Under the pieces are notes generated by a model. The model worked only from the letters and a program-made list of their open reading frames with translations, was not told the origin of the DNA and ran no database searches. From a virus, in the IMG/VR virus record IMGVR_UViG_3300032245_000758, positions 1 through 60,125 of that record: DNA of 60,125 nucleotides; one strand, given 5' to 3'. This document shows, piece by piece, positions 1 to 10,400 of this stretch. The translations under genes were made by a program, and so were the position numbers. Positions within the stretch are counted from its first letter, which is position 1. Every line of letters starts with the position of its first letter.

Positions 1-1
1 A

Positions 2-112
2 AAAAAAAGAATAACTGATAAAATATTAGATTATCATCTTAAAAACAACGTGTCGGGAGTTACGCTTTGTAAATCGTGTCACAACAAATTACATCCCAGT
101 TTAAACTTTTGA
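2..112 (+). CDS. HNH homing endonuclease, C-terminal fragment (partial at left edge)
   Basis: An open frame enters from the left edge and stops at 110-112. The last residues read LCKSCHNKLHP, a CxxC followed by a histidine pair, which is the usual zinc/HNH ending of phage HNH endonucleases. Only about 36 codons are visible, so the catalytic histidine-asparagine core lies outside the window. It sits directly upstream of the tail module, a typical position for a free-standing homing endonuclease in T4-like phages. The family call rests on this tail motif alone. Confidence 0.6.
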   Translation, partial: KKRITDKILDYHLKNNVSGVTLCKSCHNKLHPSLNF

Positions 113-127
113 TATATTTATTAATAT

Positions 128-1045
128 ATGGATCTAGGCAAGAAAATATTCGTAATTTACCCAGGCAGATTTCATCCTTTTCATAAAGGTCATAAAGGTG
201 TATATAACTATCTAAGCACCAAATACGGGGGTAACGACGTTTATATAACAACGACGGATGTTGTTGAACCACCTAAATCCCCATTCACTTTCGAGGAAAA
301 AGTTAAAATGATGACACTAACGGGTGTTCCTCTTAACAAGATTTTAAAAGTAAAAAACAACTATAACTTACAAAGTTTAGTTAATCAAATTCCAATTGAC
401 ATCAACAGAGATAGTGTTATATTTGCGGTTAGTGAAAAAGACATGGCTGAAGATCCTAGATTTAGTAAGTTCACTAAAAAAGATGGATCTCCTGCTTATT
501 TACAGCCAATTCCCAAAAGACTAGATAAGCTGCAACCAGCAATTACACATGGTTATATAGATACAGTACCAACAACCGATTTTACTGTACTAGGTGCGCC
601 TGCTAGAAGTGCAAGTCAGTTAAGAGCACAATATGCTGGTTTAACCACTCAACAAAGAAAAGAATTTATCAAAGATTTATTTGGTAAATACGATGAATCT
701 GTATATAACATAATGAACACTAAATTGACTACTCCCACTCCAACCGCAGGTTTAACGGAAAAGCAAAAGAAGCTATTAAAGAAATTAATTGTTGGCGTAT
801 TAAAAGAAGATGAAGCTAAAATCAAAAGCATGAAGAAGTTGGCTGATATGGCTTTGTTTAAACAAAGACAGGCTGAAGAAGATGATGCCAATGAAAAGTT
901 AAAATCTGCTGAAGCTAAACAAGACACTGCTGCATCAGATGAAGATAAAAAGAGAGCCGACGACGATGTTAAAAAAGCTAAAGATATGGTAAAACGTGCT
1001 AATCTTATGACGCAAGCTGCAAAACATCAAGTACAATCAACTTAA
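128..1045 (+). CDS. Cytidylyltransferase-fold nucleotidyltransferase (NMNAT/PPAT-like)
   Basis: The N-terminus carries the HxGH superfamily signature (GRFHPFHKGH, residues about 13-22), which binds the NTP phosphates. A later GAPARSASQLR stretch (about 157-167) resembles the second, ISSTxxR-like nucleotide-binding motif. The first 195 residues look like one Rossmann-type nucleotidyltransferase domain. The remaining 110 are Lys/Glu/Ala-rich and probably a coiled coil. Related HxGH proteins occur in many marine T4-like phages, but the substrate (NMN, phosphopantetheine, glycerol-3-phosphate or a sugar phosphate) cannot be told from sequence. The ATG follows an AT-rich TATTTATTAATAT tract and no Shine-Dalgarno sequence is visible. 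It lies just before the tail genes, so it could be a virion protein or a metabolic enzyme. Confidence 0.7.
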   Translation: MDLGKKIFVIYPGRFHPFHKGHKGVYNYLSTKYGGNDVYITTTDVVEPPKSPFTFEEKVKMMTLTGVPLNKILKVKNNYNLQSLVNQIPIDINRDSVIFAVSEKDMAEDPRFSKFTKKDGSPAYLQPIPKRLDKLQPAITHGYIDTVPTTDFTVLGAPARSASQLRAQYAGLTTQQRKEFIKDLFGKYDESVYNIMNTKLTTPTPTAGLTEKQKKLLKKLIVGVLKEDEAKIKSMKKLADMALFKQRQAEEDDANEKLKSAEAKQDTAASDEDKKRADDDVKKAKDMVKRANLMTQAAKHQVQST

Positions 1046-1094
1046 ATATAATTACTAAAAAGTTATATAAAGTTCTATATATTGTTATAAAGTT

Positions 1095-1907
1095 ATGAGT
1101 GACGAAATTATAATTACACGCAATTCTGTACCAAAAGATACGCAACAAACTTCATATCCATCTGAACGAATTGACTTACCAAGTAAAGGTTATTTTTATT
1201 CAGATAGTGACCCACTAAGTTTGGGATACGTGGACATGAAAATGATGACTGCTAAAGAAGAAGACATTCTAACCAGTCAAAATTTAATTAAAAAAGGCGT
1301 TGTATTGGACAAGTTACTCGAAAGTTTGATTATCACTCCTAACGTCAATGTAGATAATCTGTTGTTATGTGATAAAAATGCTTTATTTGTTGCTGCGAGA
1401 CGATTGGCTTATGGCGACAATTATGGTCCTGTACAAATTAGATGTCAAAAGTGTTATGAAGAATCTAAACAAGTGGTTAATTTGGGAGATCTAAATGAAA
1501 AACCATACAACTTTGACAAAGTACAAAAAGGTAACAATCAATTTGAATTTCAGTTGCCATATTCCAAGAAAACCGTTGTTTTTAAACTATTGAATTCAAA
1601 AGACGAAACGGATATAGATTCTGAATTAAAAGCAACCGCAAAGTTTGTAAAATCAGGTGGTAGCACTGAAATTACTACACGATTGAAGAAAATGATAATT
1701 GCTATTGATGGTAAAACTGATAGAGCTACTATTAATAAATTTGTTGATAACGAATTGTTATCTAAAGATAGTATGGCTTTGAGAGCATACGCTCGTGAAA
1801 TAACTCCTGAATTAGATATGACTTTTAACTTTGTATGTTCAAGTTGCAGTCATGGAGAAAGGATGGATGTACCTATGACGGTACAGTTTTTTTGGCCTGA
1901 GTCTTGA
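1095..1907 (+). CDS. 26: Baseplate hub / tail assembly protein, T4 gp26-like
   Basis: The 270-residue protein matches the T4_baseplate (gp26-type) family as I know it: LPSKGYFY near residue 28, then a GYVDMKMMTAKEEDILTSQN block (44-63) and a GVVLDKLLESLI block. Two CxxC pairs (C117/C120 and C248/C251) may form a zinc site. It stands immediately before the tape measure gene, which is the position of tail assembly chaperones in long-tailed phages. Close to its stop is a run of seven T residues, followed by an ORF open in the +1 frame that has no ATG (next entry), suggesting that an extended form of about 339 residues is also made. No clear SD precedes the ATG; the leader is AT-rich. Confidence 0.75.
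   Translation: MSDEIIITRNSVPKDTQQTSYPSERIDLPSKGYFYSDSDPLSLGYVDMKMMTAKEEDILTSQNLIKKGVVLDKLLESLIITPNVNVDNLLLCDKNALFVAARRLAYGDNYGPVQIRCQKCYEESKQVVNLGDLNEKPYNFDKVQKGNNQFEFQLPYSKKTVVFKLLNSKDETDIDSELKATAKFVKSGGSTEITTRLKKMIIAIDGKTDRATINKFVDNELLSKDSMALRAYAREITPELDMTFNFVCSSCSHGERMDVPMTVQFFWPES
1887..1893 (+). promoter_or_regulatory. Candidate programmed frameshift site (T7 run) at the end of the gp26-like gene
   Basis: The zero-frame codons are TTT TTT TGG, five codons before the stop. Moving +1 (or -2) on the T run keeps Phe-tRNA pairing with UUU and enters the frame of the downstream ORF, which is open without a stop from here to 2112. The arrangement parallels the G/GT tail chaperones of lambda-like phages and the -2 shift of Mu. 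A homopolymer sequencing error would look the same. Confidence 0.5.
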
Positions 1908-2115
1908 GTATAGATTGCATCTCCACGAACAAATATTTCAGTTAAGTTACTTTTCCAACGGAGCGGTAAATGTAAATATTGCGTATAATCTACCGGTACA
2001 TTTACGTAATTTTTATTACAGTCAACTTGTTAAGTTAAAAGAACAAGAGAACAAGAGTTACGATCAAACTTCATCGAAACCACCTTCTAAGTCTAGAGTA
2101 GATAAACCATTCTAA
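1888..2115 (+). CDS. Frameshifted C-terminal extension of the gp26-like protein (GT-type chaperone tail)
   Basis: This reading frame is open from the T7 run at 1887-1893 through the gp26 stop to TAA at 2113-2115. It contains no ATG; the only isolated start is a TTG at 1915 with no ribosome binding site. The product reads as a small folded domain (HEQIFQLSYFSNG followed by YNLPVHLRNFYYSQLVKL) and then a charged, disordered end. The LPVHLRNFYY-type ending is, from memory, typical of small tail-chaperone domains that accompany tape measure proteins. Ribosomal frameshifting would fuse about 73 residues onto the first 266 of the gp26-like protein. Initiation at the TTG is the less likely alternative. 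Confidence 0.55.
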   Translation, partial: FFGLSLEYRLHLHEQIFQLSYFSNGAVNVNIAYNLPVHLRNFYYSQLVKLKEQENKSYDQTSSKPPSKSRVDKPF

Positions 2116-2124
2116 AATATAATA

Positions 2125-2140
2125 TATTTATATTTATATT
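2125..2140 (+). promoter_or_regulatory. AT-rich TATTTATA-type element before the tape measure gene (possible late promoter)
   Basis: The element reads TATTTATATTTATATT and ends 9 nt before the ATG. It closely matches a 16-base element found before two other genes (12231-12246 and 23079-23094). There is no TTGACA-like box upstream. A phage late promoter is the simplest reading, but simple AT-richness cannot be excluded. Confidence 0.3.
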
Positions 2141-2149
2141 ATATAATTT

Positions 2150-4576
2150 ATGGCTGATAATTTAACAACCACAGAGTTAGATTCAATGAAAAAATCGTTG
2201 GATCTTATGACTGATTTGTCAAAAAATTTACGTGGTGAGTTTATAAAAATTCGTAACACAACAAATCTTATAGGTGATGATTTTAAAAATATAGTTGAGA
2301 ATGCTAAAAATAATAAAAATATAACAGAGAAATATTTAGTAGCACAAAAAGCGTCTCAAGTATTGACTGAGAAAATAAACGAACTTAAATCTAAAAGTGG
2401 ATATCTTGACAATGTTAGTTTACAGTTTAAAAAAGATGAACTTGAATTACAAAAAAGAATAACTACCGCGCAGATAAGTAGATTATTAAGATCCAATGCT
2501 TTAGATGCTGCAGCAAAAAAAGAAGCAATAGACGCTTTAAAATTAAAGATGATATTGTCTGACACAGAATTAGATTTTCTGGATAAAAAAGCGGGAAAAA
2601 ACAACGGAGTAGTAGACTCATTAAATCAACAATTAATTCAAACGGAAGGAATATTAGAAAATATTCGTCTCACAGAAAGTGGGATGATTAATACTAATAG
2701 TGCGCTTAAAACTGTTACGAGTTCGTTTGGATTTTTACTTGGTAGATCGGGATTAATTGTAAAAGATCTTGGAAAACTAGGAGAATATCTTCAAAATGGA
2801 GTTACACCTGCCACGTTGATTGCTGATATAATTAAAATTGGTTATGAAAATTTTAAAGCATTTGATAAAGCAGCTGCATCTGTACGAGCAAATTTGGGAA
2901 TTTTGCCTGGCCAGGCTAACAAACTGGAAACAACTCTTAGGGATGTATCTATAGACATGATGCATCTTGGTGCAACATTTGACGATGTGGCCAAGTCTAT
3001 AACATCAATATCAAATACGTTTGGATCTTTAGTTGCTCGTGATGCTGATTTGTTAAAAACGACGACTGCATTTTCAAAACAGTTTGGTATAGCTGAAGAC
3101 ACATCGGTTAAGTTTTTAGAAACACTCGGTGGTATAGCCGGAAAATCTGCAAAATCTCAGTTAGCTATGACTGGATTTGCGCAAAAAATGGCACAAGCGT
3201 CTGGCGTTCCACTTGGAAAAATAATGGAAGATGTCGCTAACGCAAGTGATGATGTTAGAGTATACGTTGGTAATTCTGCTGTTTCAATGATCAAAGCAGC
3301 CGCCGCAGCTAGAATGATGGGCATTGATTTGAATAAAGCAGCAGCATCGGCAGAAAAATTACTACAGTTTGAAAGCAGTATTTCCTCTGAGTTAAAAGCT
3401 AGCGCTTTGTTGGGTCAAAACGTCAACTTTAATTATGCTCGTCAGTTAGCTTTTAATAAAGATATAATTGGGGCTAATAAAGAAATATTAAAGATATCTA
3501 AACAGGTCAATTTCAATCAGTTAAATCCAATTCAACAAAAAGCATTCGCCGATGCTGCTGGTAAGAGTGTAAGTGAATTGCAGTCGATGCTTCAACAAGA
3601 AAAGAATATTCAACTTGTTAAAAATGGTACTAACAAGGAAGCAAAAGCTGCATTAGCTGAATATGATCGATTGATGAAACTCAAGGACGAAGAGGCTAAA
3701 AAAGAAGGAGAAATAGCAGAAAAGCAAGCTATACAAGCAGCTAATCAAGCAAGAATGGAAAGATTGCAAAATGAGTTTAATAAGTTAATGAGTGAGTTAG
3801 CTAAACCTGTTATGGCAATATTGAATCCACTAGCAGATTTAGCGATTTTAGTATTGCCTAAAATAACAGAAGGGCTAAAACATTTTGGTGCTTTCTTAAA
3901 ACCAATAGGAAATGCTTTAATTATGTTGGCCGATAAAATGTCACTTCGATTTCTGTCTCCGTTATTAAAAGGAATTGGAATATTTTCAAGATTTTTAGGA
4001 CCATTGGGAATTATAGTAAATTTATTTTCGTTTGTTACATCGTTAATGAAAAGATGGGAAGAAACTCCCGATGGAATATTAGGGGGATTACAAGCTATAG
4101 GCGGTGCTTTATACGATACGTTATTAAAGCCATTCGTCGATGTATATGATTGGATAATGGATAAACTGGGTGGAAAATCTCCATCTGAAATAGGACTCTC
4201 TATAGTAAAAGGACTCGTTTCTGTGAGTGGAATGATACTGGATGCTTTAACTAGACCATTTATAAAAGGATATAATTTTATATCAAAGTATATTCCAGGC
4301 GCATCTGAATTGAAAATGCCTAGCGAAGTTTTATCTGATATAGCTGGGGACACAAAGAAGTCTAAAGAAACTATTAATGCATCCGCCGGGGAAAATAATT
4401 TGTTACAAACAATTCAGTCTGGAAATCAACAACTGGTAGCTAAAATGGACCAATTAATTGCTATGATGGCCAACGGGGGTATTGCTGTAAATCTTGATGG
4501 TCAAAGAATTAATGCTGCTTTATCTACATCGATGTTAAAATCTGGTGGATTTGGACAAGCAACAACAAGAGCTTAA
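2150..4576 (+). CDS. Tail tape measure protein (T4 gp29 position)
   Basis: The 808-residue protein has a long helical N-terminal half and then hydrophobic, Gly/Ala-rich segments (about residues 190-230 and 565-640, including GPLGIIVNLFSFVTSL). The C-terminus is glutamine-rich and low in complexity. This helical plus hydrophobic layout is characteristic of tape measure proteins. Its place directly after the gp26-like chaperone and before tube-cap-like and LysM baseplate genes supports the call. T4 gp29 has 590 residues. At roughly 1.5 angstrom per residue, a fully helical 808-residue ruler would give a tail of up to about 120 nm. Start at ATG 2150 after an AT-rich element; no SD. Confidence 0.75.
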   Translation: MADNLTTTELDSMKKSLDLMTDLSKNLRGEFIKIRNTTNLIGDDFKNIVENAKNNKNITEKYLVAQKASQVLTEKINELKSKSGYLDNVSLQFKKDELELQKRITTAQISRLLRSNALDAAAKKEAIDALKLKMILSDTELDFLDKKAGKNNGVVDSLNQQLIQTEGILENIRLTESGMINTNSALKTVTSSFGFLLGRSGLIVKDLGKLGEYLQNGVTPATLIADIIKIGYENFKAFDKAAASVRANLGILPGQANKLETTLRDVSIDMMHLGATFDDVAKSITSISNTFGSLVARDADLLKTTTAFSKQFGIAEDTSVKFLETLGGIAGKSAKSQLAMTGFAQKMAQASGVPLGKIMEDVANASDDVRVYVGNSAVSMIKAAAAARMMGIDLNKAAASAEKLLQFESSISSELKASALLGQNVNFNYARQLAFNKDIIGANKEILKISKQVNFNQLNPIQQKAFADAAGKSVSELQSMLQQEKNIQLVKNGTNKEAKAALAEYDRLMKLKDEEAKKEGEIAEKQAIQAANQARMERLQNEFNKLMSELAKPVMAILNPLADLAILVLPKITEGLKHFGAFLKPIGNALIMLADKMSLRFLSPLLKGIGIFSRFLGPLGIIVNLFSFVTSLMKRWEETPDGILGGLQAIGGALYDTLLKPFVDVYDWIMDKLGGKSPSEIGLSIVKGLVSVSGMILDALTRPFIKGYNFISKYIPGASELKMPSEVLSDIAGDTKKSKETINASAGENNLLQTIQSGNQQLVAKMDQLIAMMANGGIAVNLDGQRINAALSTSMLKSGGFGQATTRA

Positions 4577-4591
4577 TACTATTTATAATTA

Positions 4592-7132
4592 ATGGCAAAT
4601 AGTAACACATACGTTGAAGGATACGGTAATCAAGGTACCCAGCTCACCACATATGATAATATTCAGGGAGCCGGACTTAAATTACCAGCTCCAACTCAAG
4701 ATTTTATCAATATTAGAGCACCAGGCAAAATTGAAAGAATATTTACGACAACTGGTAACTCCAATGTGTTGTATAATCAAAACAAGCCACAAGATCTATA
4801 TCTAAAAGGACCACTTGCTAGTTCGATGTTTGTATACAAAAGTATCGAAGAAGGTCAAAGAAACAAAGTAACTACTGTATTTCAAGCATCTAGACAAGAT
4901 GGTACAAGAGTAAGAAAATTCTTGGGTAGTTCTGCTGGAACTCGTTTTATACTAAAGCAATTAGTGCTTCAAGGATTTCAACCATTTGACGAAACAAAAG
5001 TATACAATCCAGCTTCTCCAGTAATAGCTGCTCTTAGATTAGCTTCTTTTGGATTGGTAGATAGACCCACAAGACATCTTGATACCAGCAACATAGTTGG
5101 TGGATTATTAGGCGGAAGTGGATTAGGTTCCATAGCTAGAACAGTTGGTGGTTTATTTGGTGGAGGCGGTCCAGCTGTGCCATCTCCTCCAAGAAGTAGC
5201 GTAGCCAGTGGAGCAAGCGGTGGATTGGGGTTATCCACATTTACATCTTTATTGGGTGGAGCTGATAATTCGGATAGAGTAGTAGCTCCTCTCGCAAGAC
5301 CAGATGTACGTGACTTGTTAAGAGGTCAGACCGCTACAAATGCATATAATTCTCCAAGATATAGCAAATTGGTAAGTAGCGGGGGTGGCGGTTTCTTTAG
5401 TAAACTATTAGGAGCAGCTGGTAGTTTTCTACAAAACAATACCATAATAGGTGGTATTATTCCACCAAAACAACCGTGGAAAGCAAATTATCGTGCAGAT
5501 GAACAAACATATGATTTGTATCTAAACGCTGGCAAACTGTTTGATGATTCAAATGCTACTCCAACTAAAAGTGGTGGTATTTTGAGTGGTTTAAAAAATG
5601 CACTTGGCATAGGAACAAATAGAAAATTCACAGGATTAAGAGCAAATCAAAGATTTTATCATGGTAGCGTTAATCCATCGTCGATGCTTAGAAATGATAA
5701 ATACATTAAAACGTATGGCGATCAAACACAACAAAGTTCTGTTGGTATTGTTACATTCCAAGGAAAAACATCATATAACGAAGTAGAAGCTGTAGCAAGT
5801 AGTGATTTTCAAAAGCCAGGTAAAAACAATTTCGGTAATCCCATTACAGTTAACGGTAAAAGTACAGGCCAACTTAAGTATACAGATCTAGTTAACGCAG
5901 ATAGAAACACAGGTACATTTACAGAACAAAGTGATCAATTATTAAACTATAAAGTATTAATTGAAAATTCCAAGAATTTACCTGATACATTTAGTGATGA
6001 AACAAAGACCCCTACTAAGTTAATACTAGATAACTTGAATAAAGCAATAGAAAATATTGCTGGTACTCCTGCCAATAAATTATACGACGCATCTACATAC
6101 GATAGCAAGAAGAATGCCAAACCATTACAATTCGCTAAATATGGTGAAGAAGGCATTGGTATGGATTATCTTAAAGATGTAAAAACTAAATACACAGATA
6201 AATTTAGTACCGATCCAAATCAATTAAACTTTCCAACGAGACTTGGTAGAAAAGCTGGTAAAGATAGATTTATACAACCAACCCATAATGTTGATTATGT
6301 AAATTCTTTGGATGTATTGAACCAAGAGCAATTCGATAAACAATACGGAAAAGATTCTGATTATAAAGAATTCGGTCCAGATATCGTTAAGTTCTACTTC
6401 TACGATATTGTAAACGAGAAGTATATTCCATTTAGCGCAACTGTAAAAGGAATACAGGACACAAATAATGCTGAGTGGGAAACTATAGACTATCTAGGTC
6501 GTCCTGATAAACTCTACTACTATAAAGGATTTACCAGAGAAGTCAGCTTTACATTTACTGTTAATGCACATAGTATTAAAGAATTGATGCCTATGTGGAG
6601 TAGAATCAATTATCTAGTTAGCTTAACTAAGCCAGCAAATTATACTGAAATGACAGCTGGCGGATTCATGATACCACCAATGGTTCAACTAACACTAGGA
6701 GATTTTTATAAAAACCACTTTGTTGTAATTAAAAGTTGCAACGTAAACATACCAGATGATGCATCTTGGGAAACTATTCCTGAAAATATGAGTTCTCCAA
6801 ACGATCAATGGAGTTGGGGTACAAATAGAGCATATACGTGGGGAAGTACTGATAATCTTTTGAGTACTAGAGGAGATAAAGGTGACTCTAAAGGTAGATT
6901 TGCGCAAGTACCAAGAACAGCTGATATCAACATTCAAATGTCAATTCTTGAAAAAGATAGACCAAAAGCTGGTAGAGCTGCTTGGGGAAATGCTTACGTG
7001 CCTACTTTAAATCTCACAGAGATTGATGAGGGTACAACGGTCGTTGATAATTACAGTGGAAAATCATATACCGATCCTTCACAAAATACATTCTCGCAGA
7101 ATATTAGAACAGATGTAGATATTGTAAAATAA
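4592..7132 (+). CDS. Baseplate tail-tube cap-like structural protein (gp48/gp54-like)
   Basis: The 846-residue protein has a Gly-rich middle (about residues 165-290) that looks flexible. The C-terminal third carries a conserved-looking baseplate domain (VKFYFYDIVNEKYIPF, then EWETIDYLGRPDKLYYYKG, then a SITLGD-like LTLGDFYKNHF). Tail-tube-cap and tube-initiator proteins of T4-like phages and LysM-linked tail proteins show this WxxxxYxGRPD...VSFxFxV pattern. The position after the tape measure and before a LysM gene equals the 29-48-54 order of T4. The exact T4 counterpart (48 or 54) is uncertain, and it is much longer than either. The next gene starts 1 nt after its stop. Confidence 0.6.
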   Translation: MANSNTYVEGYGNQGTQLTTYDNIQGAGLKLPAPTQDFINIRAPGKIERIFTTTGNSNVLYNQNKPQDLYLKGPLASSMFVYKSIEEGQRNKVTTVFQASRQDGTRVRKFLGSSAGTRFILKQLVLQGFQPFDETKVYNPASPVIAALRLASFGLVDRPTRHLDTSNIVGGLLGGSGLGSIARTVGGLFGGGGPAVPSPPRSSVASGASGGLGLSTFTSLLGGADNSDRVVAPLARPDVRDLLRGQTATNAYNSPRYSKLVSSGGGGFFSKLLGAAGSFLQNNTIIGGIIPPKQPWKANYRADEQTYDLYLNAGKLFDDSNATPTKSGGILSGLKNALGIGTNRKFTGLRANQRFYHGSVNPSSMLRNDKYIKTYGDQTQQSSVGIVTFQGKTSYNEVEAVASSDFQKPGKNNFGNPITVNGKSTGQLKYTDLVNADRNTGTFTEQSDQLLNYKVLIENSKNLPDTFSDETKTPTKLILDNLNKAIENIAGTPANKLYDASTYDSKKNAKPLQFAKYGEEGIGMDYLKDVKTKYTDKFSTDPNQLNFPTRLGRKAGKDRFIQPTHNVDYVNSLDVLNQEQFDKQYGKDSDYKEFGPDIVKFYFYDIVNEKYIPFSATVKGIQDTNNAEWETIDYLGRPDKLYYYKGFTREVSFTFTVNAHSIKELMPMWSRINYLVSLTKPANYTEMTAGGFMIPPMVQLTLGDFYKNHFVVIKSCNVNIPDDASWETIPENMSSPNDQWSWGTNRAYTWGSTDNLLSTRGDKGDSKGRFAQVPRTADINIQMSILEKDRPKAGRAAWGNAYVPTLNLTEIDEGTTVVDNYSGKSYTDPSQNTFSQNIRTDVDIVK

Positions 7133-7133
7133 A

Positions 7134-7424
7134 ATGAGATATCAATTTACACCAATAGAAAAAAGATGGGATGGTAAAAATGTATATAAGACAACATATT
7201 ATCCACCCATTCCAGAATCATACGATGATTTTTACATTACTGCTAGCGAAACTGACTATTTAGATAGTATAGCGAAGAAGTACTATGGTGACGAAAATTT
7301 GTGGTGGATAATTGCAAAAGCTAATAAATTGTCTGGTTATCAACTATCTGTTGGCGTTAATAGACAATTAAGAATACCCGCAAATGTTTCTACTATACTA
7401 AATCAGCTGAAGAATTTAAATTAA
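7134..7424 (+). CDS. LysM-domain baseplate protein (gp53 / tail protein X-like)
   Basis: Of its 96 residues, the last 60 form one LysM-like fold: TDYLDSIAKKYYGDENLWW, then IIAKANKL and a closing LRIP. LysM domains of this kind occur in T4 gp53 and P2-type protein X, where they join baseplate parts instead of binding peptidoglycan. It starts 1 nt after the tube-cap-like gene and ends 4 nt before the large hub-like gene, so the three are almost certainly co-translated. It is much shorter than T4 gp53 (about 196 residues), so only the LysM portion is shared. Confidence 0.7.
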   Translation: MRYQFTPIEKRWDGKNVYKTTYYPPIPESYDDFYITASETDYLDSIAKKYYGDENLWWIIAKANKLSGYQLSVGVNRQLRIPANVSTILNQLKNLN

Positions 7425-7428
7425 TGTT

Positions 7429-10400
7429 ATGGCAACTAACGGAGAAATATTAGATACAGCGCCTTTGTGGTGGGAAATACAAAATATTCCCACAGAAGCA
7501 GTTAGAGAATTGAGAAGAAGAAACAACACCAATAATATTGGTATGAATATTCCCACTCCGTTTATTAACACAACATTTGACTTTGAAAAAAACTACAAGA
7601 ACTACAAAGGTCCAATGACTCCGTGGGCTAGAGTATTCAGTAATAGTACTGGCAAATCAATTAATGGAATGGTGCCTAGAAGTGCTTATCTAGATAAAAA
7701 CTATGTTCAGAAAGACTATAATGGTTTTATATTGAAAGGTGGAGATGGATTTTTTAATGCATTTGGATACGAACAAGACAAACCACTTAATCAAAAGATC
7801 GCAGTAATTGGTTACGAGGCAGATGGTACTCCTCATTATATTGACAACAAATACCGCACTCAGACTAATTTTGAAACAAAAAGGAATATTGATTTCCCAC
7901 AGAACAATCAAGTTTCTCCGATTATACCGCCGCCTGGATTAGTTAGTGTGAGTGTAAAACAAAGTAAAGAACTTTTGACTTATTCAAGTTTCAAGTTTAA
8001 ATGTTACGGAGTTGCACAACTTGAATATTTAACGCCTTTCTTTTTAACAGCAGGCATAAATGTATTTATAGAATTTGGATGGAATCTTTTTAATCAAAAG
8101 TCACTCATCGATTTAAACAATTTAAAAGAGTGTTGGGATTTAGTAAATAAACCACAGACTGCGTTAGACAGAGCAAACAAATCTAATGGTAATTATGGAT
8201 GTGTTAGTGGTATTATAACAAAATATTCATTTAATACAAATGATGGATTTGTGTATGACTGCAATGTAGATGTTATTTCTCGACAAGGAATGTTTGCGGG
8301 AATGAGAACTGATAACAATGCTAAAATAGCAACGACTACACCAGCAACAGCCAGTGATCAAAACAATGTAGAGTTTTTAGATCTAAGAACTTTTATACGT
8401 ACTTATTTGCCATCAATAAATGATGTAATGCGTGAAAGTCAAACGATTTCTGCGAATGTTAATAACAGTCAAGCTAATTTCTTGAATTATATAATCGATA
8501 AGATAAACATGATTCCTAAGAATAAAGTTACAAAAGATGCGTTGGCTAATGAAGAACAATTAGCAAAGAGCAAACAAAATGTGCAGACTGTGGTAACTAC
8601 AAAACTCGCTGGCAGTAACACAACTTTATTTTACGGAGGTAAACCTGAAGATAGAGTTTTTGCGGGTAGATTAGAAGAGTTTTATAGAGCTAAGAAGAAA
8701 CCAGATGGAAAATCTGATGTTATAGACTACGGCACCGTAAAACCTAATAATCAATCATATACGCAACTTTCGTTTGTTGACGATAAAACAGATTTTGACT
8801 CTAAAGATGGATCAACCGAAGTTTGGATGCAGCTGGATTTCGTGTTTGAATTGGTTAATTTGTTCATGGCAAATTCAAACACAAATCAATTCTTAGTAGA
8901 TATCAGCGATATAATCATTAGTGGTCATCCAAACTTAATCTCTTGTGATAAAAACGTTTTGATACCAAACCCAGTTTCTCCAAAGATAAATCGTGGATCT
9001 CCATATAAAAAGAATTCGCCCAATAGTGGATTCTTAAAAAATGATAACCAGGATCCATCAAACAATTCGTTTCTAAGACAATTGCAAGACATTACTGTGC
9101 CAAAAAATGATCAATTGGAACGATTATATAAAAAAGCGGTAGAAGAGGGAACACTGACGGAATTTTATAGAAACTTAACTCCAGAAAATAGTTTTTATTT
9201 TGCCGCAAATGCAGCTAAGAAAGCATTTAAAACGAGTGGTAGATATAGAGATAACATCGATAGTGTAATTAATTATCTTTATTATCATAGCGTAAACTCA
9301 AACAGAAATTATTCAGCTTCTTTTCCGTTTGCAGAAGATACGATTTTAACTAGAACAAACAACTTTGGACAATCTATTAATGTAAAATACAAAAAGTATT
9401 ATTATGGATATTTGAAAAATCTTTATATAAGTAAAACTAAGTTGATCGAAATTGTACAATCGTCTGACACCAAGAATTATAAACAGTTTATTAATGCGAT
9501 ATTAAACACATTAAATGAGGCCGTGGATAATTTTTGGAAATTTGATATTGTTGAAGGTAAAGATAAAAATGACAAATCAACTCTATCTATAATTGATAAA
9601 AACACTTCTAATTTCGATGAGTTGCGTGAAGTGTATATGTTTGAATTGGGCAGAACAAACAATGTCATTAGAAGCATAAATTTTGACGTTAGTTTAACTA
9701 ATGAACAGGCTATAAATGTAATGTTTGGTGGACAAAATTCTACTAATTTAAGAACAAAACTAACTGATCAAATAACGACTTCACAAACAAAAGATAAGTT
9801 AAATGCTACATTAAACGATTTAAATAATATTCCATTTTTGAAGTTTGTGGATAGAATGGACAAATACCAACTTGGGTTATTAGCAACACAACAAAGTGGA
9901 TCTATTGTAAGTGCGGATACATTGGTTCCAGGAGCATCTTCTGGTATAGAAGATGATAACAATGCAATTGCAGATCTCCAATCTTATGGATCCAAAGAAA
10001 AAAGCGGAGTGTTGTGTATCACAACAAAACAGGTGTCATCGAATTATATATCAGCTTTGAAAAATCTCAGTACGTCTTCTGCTACCGGAATTGGTCGTGC
10101 AGCGGCCGCCGCTCAAGGTGGAATTAACGCTAACCAAAAAGCACAAGACTTCGAAGACTTAATAGACGATAATATAAATCTTAAAAATCATAAGTTTTTA
10201 TGTTTACCTTCAGATATGAAAGGTAAATTGACTCAGATGATGAATGATGATGATTACAAAAACAACGGCGCAAAATATAGCGGTGTTGCTGATAACTTTA
10301 CGGTCACAATAAAATTTGACGGTATATTCTCATTTAGAAACTTACAGGTTTTTGCAATAAGTAATTTGCCAAAGCCATATGTACCTGGCAATATAATATT

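Noticed and set aside
3745-4353. 202-residue frame on the minus strand
   Set aside because: It is antisense to the tape measure gene, is Pro/Ser/Asn-rich with no motif, and has no promoter or SD.
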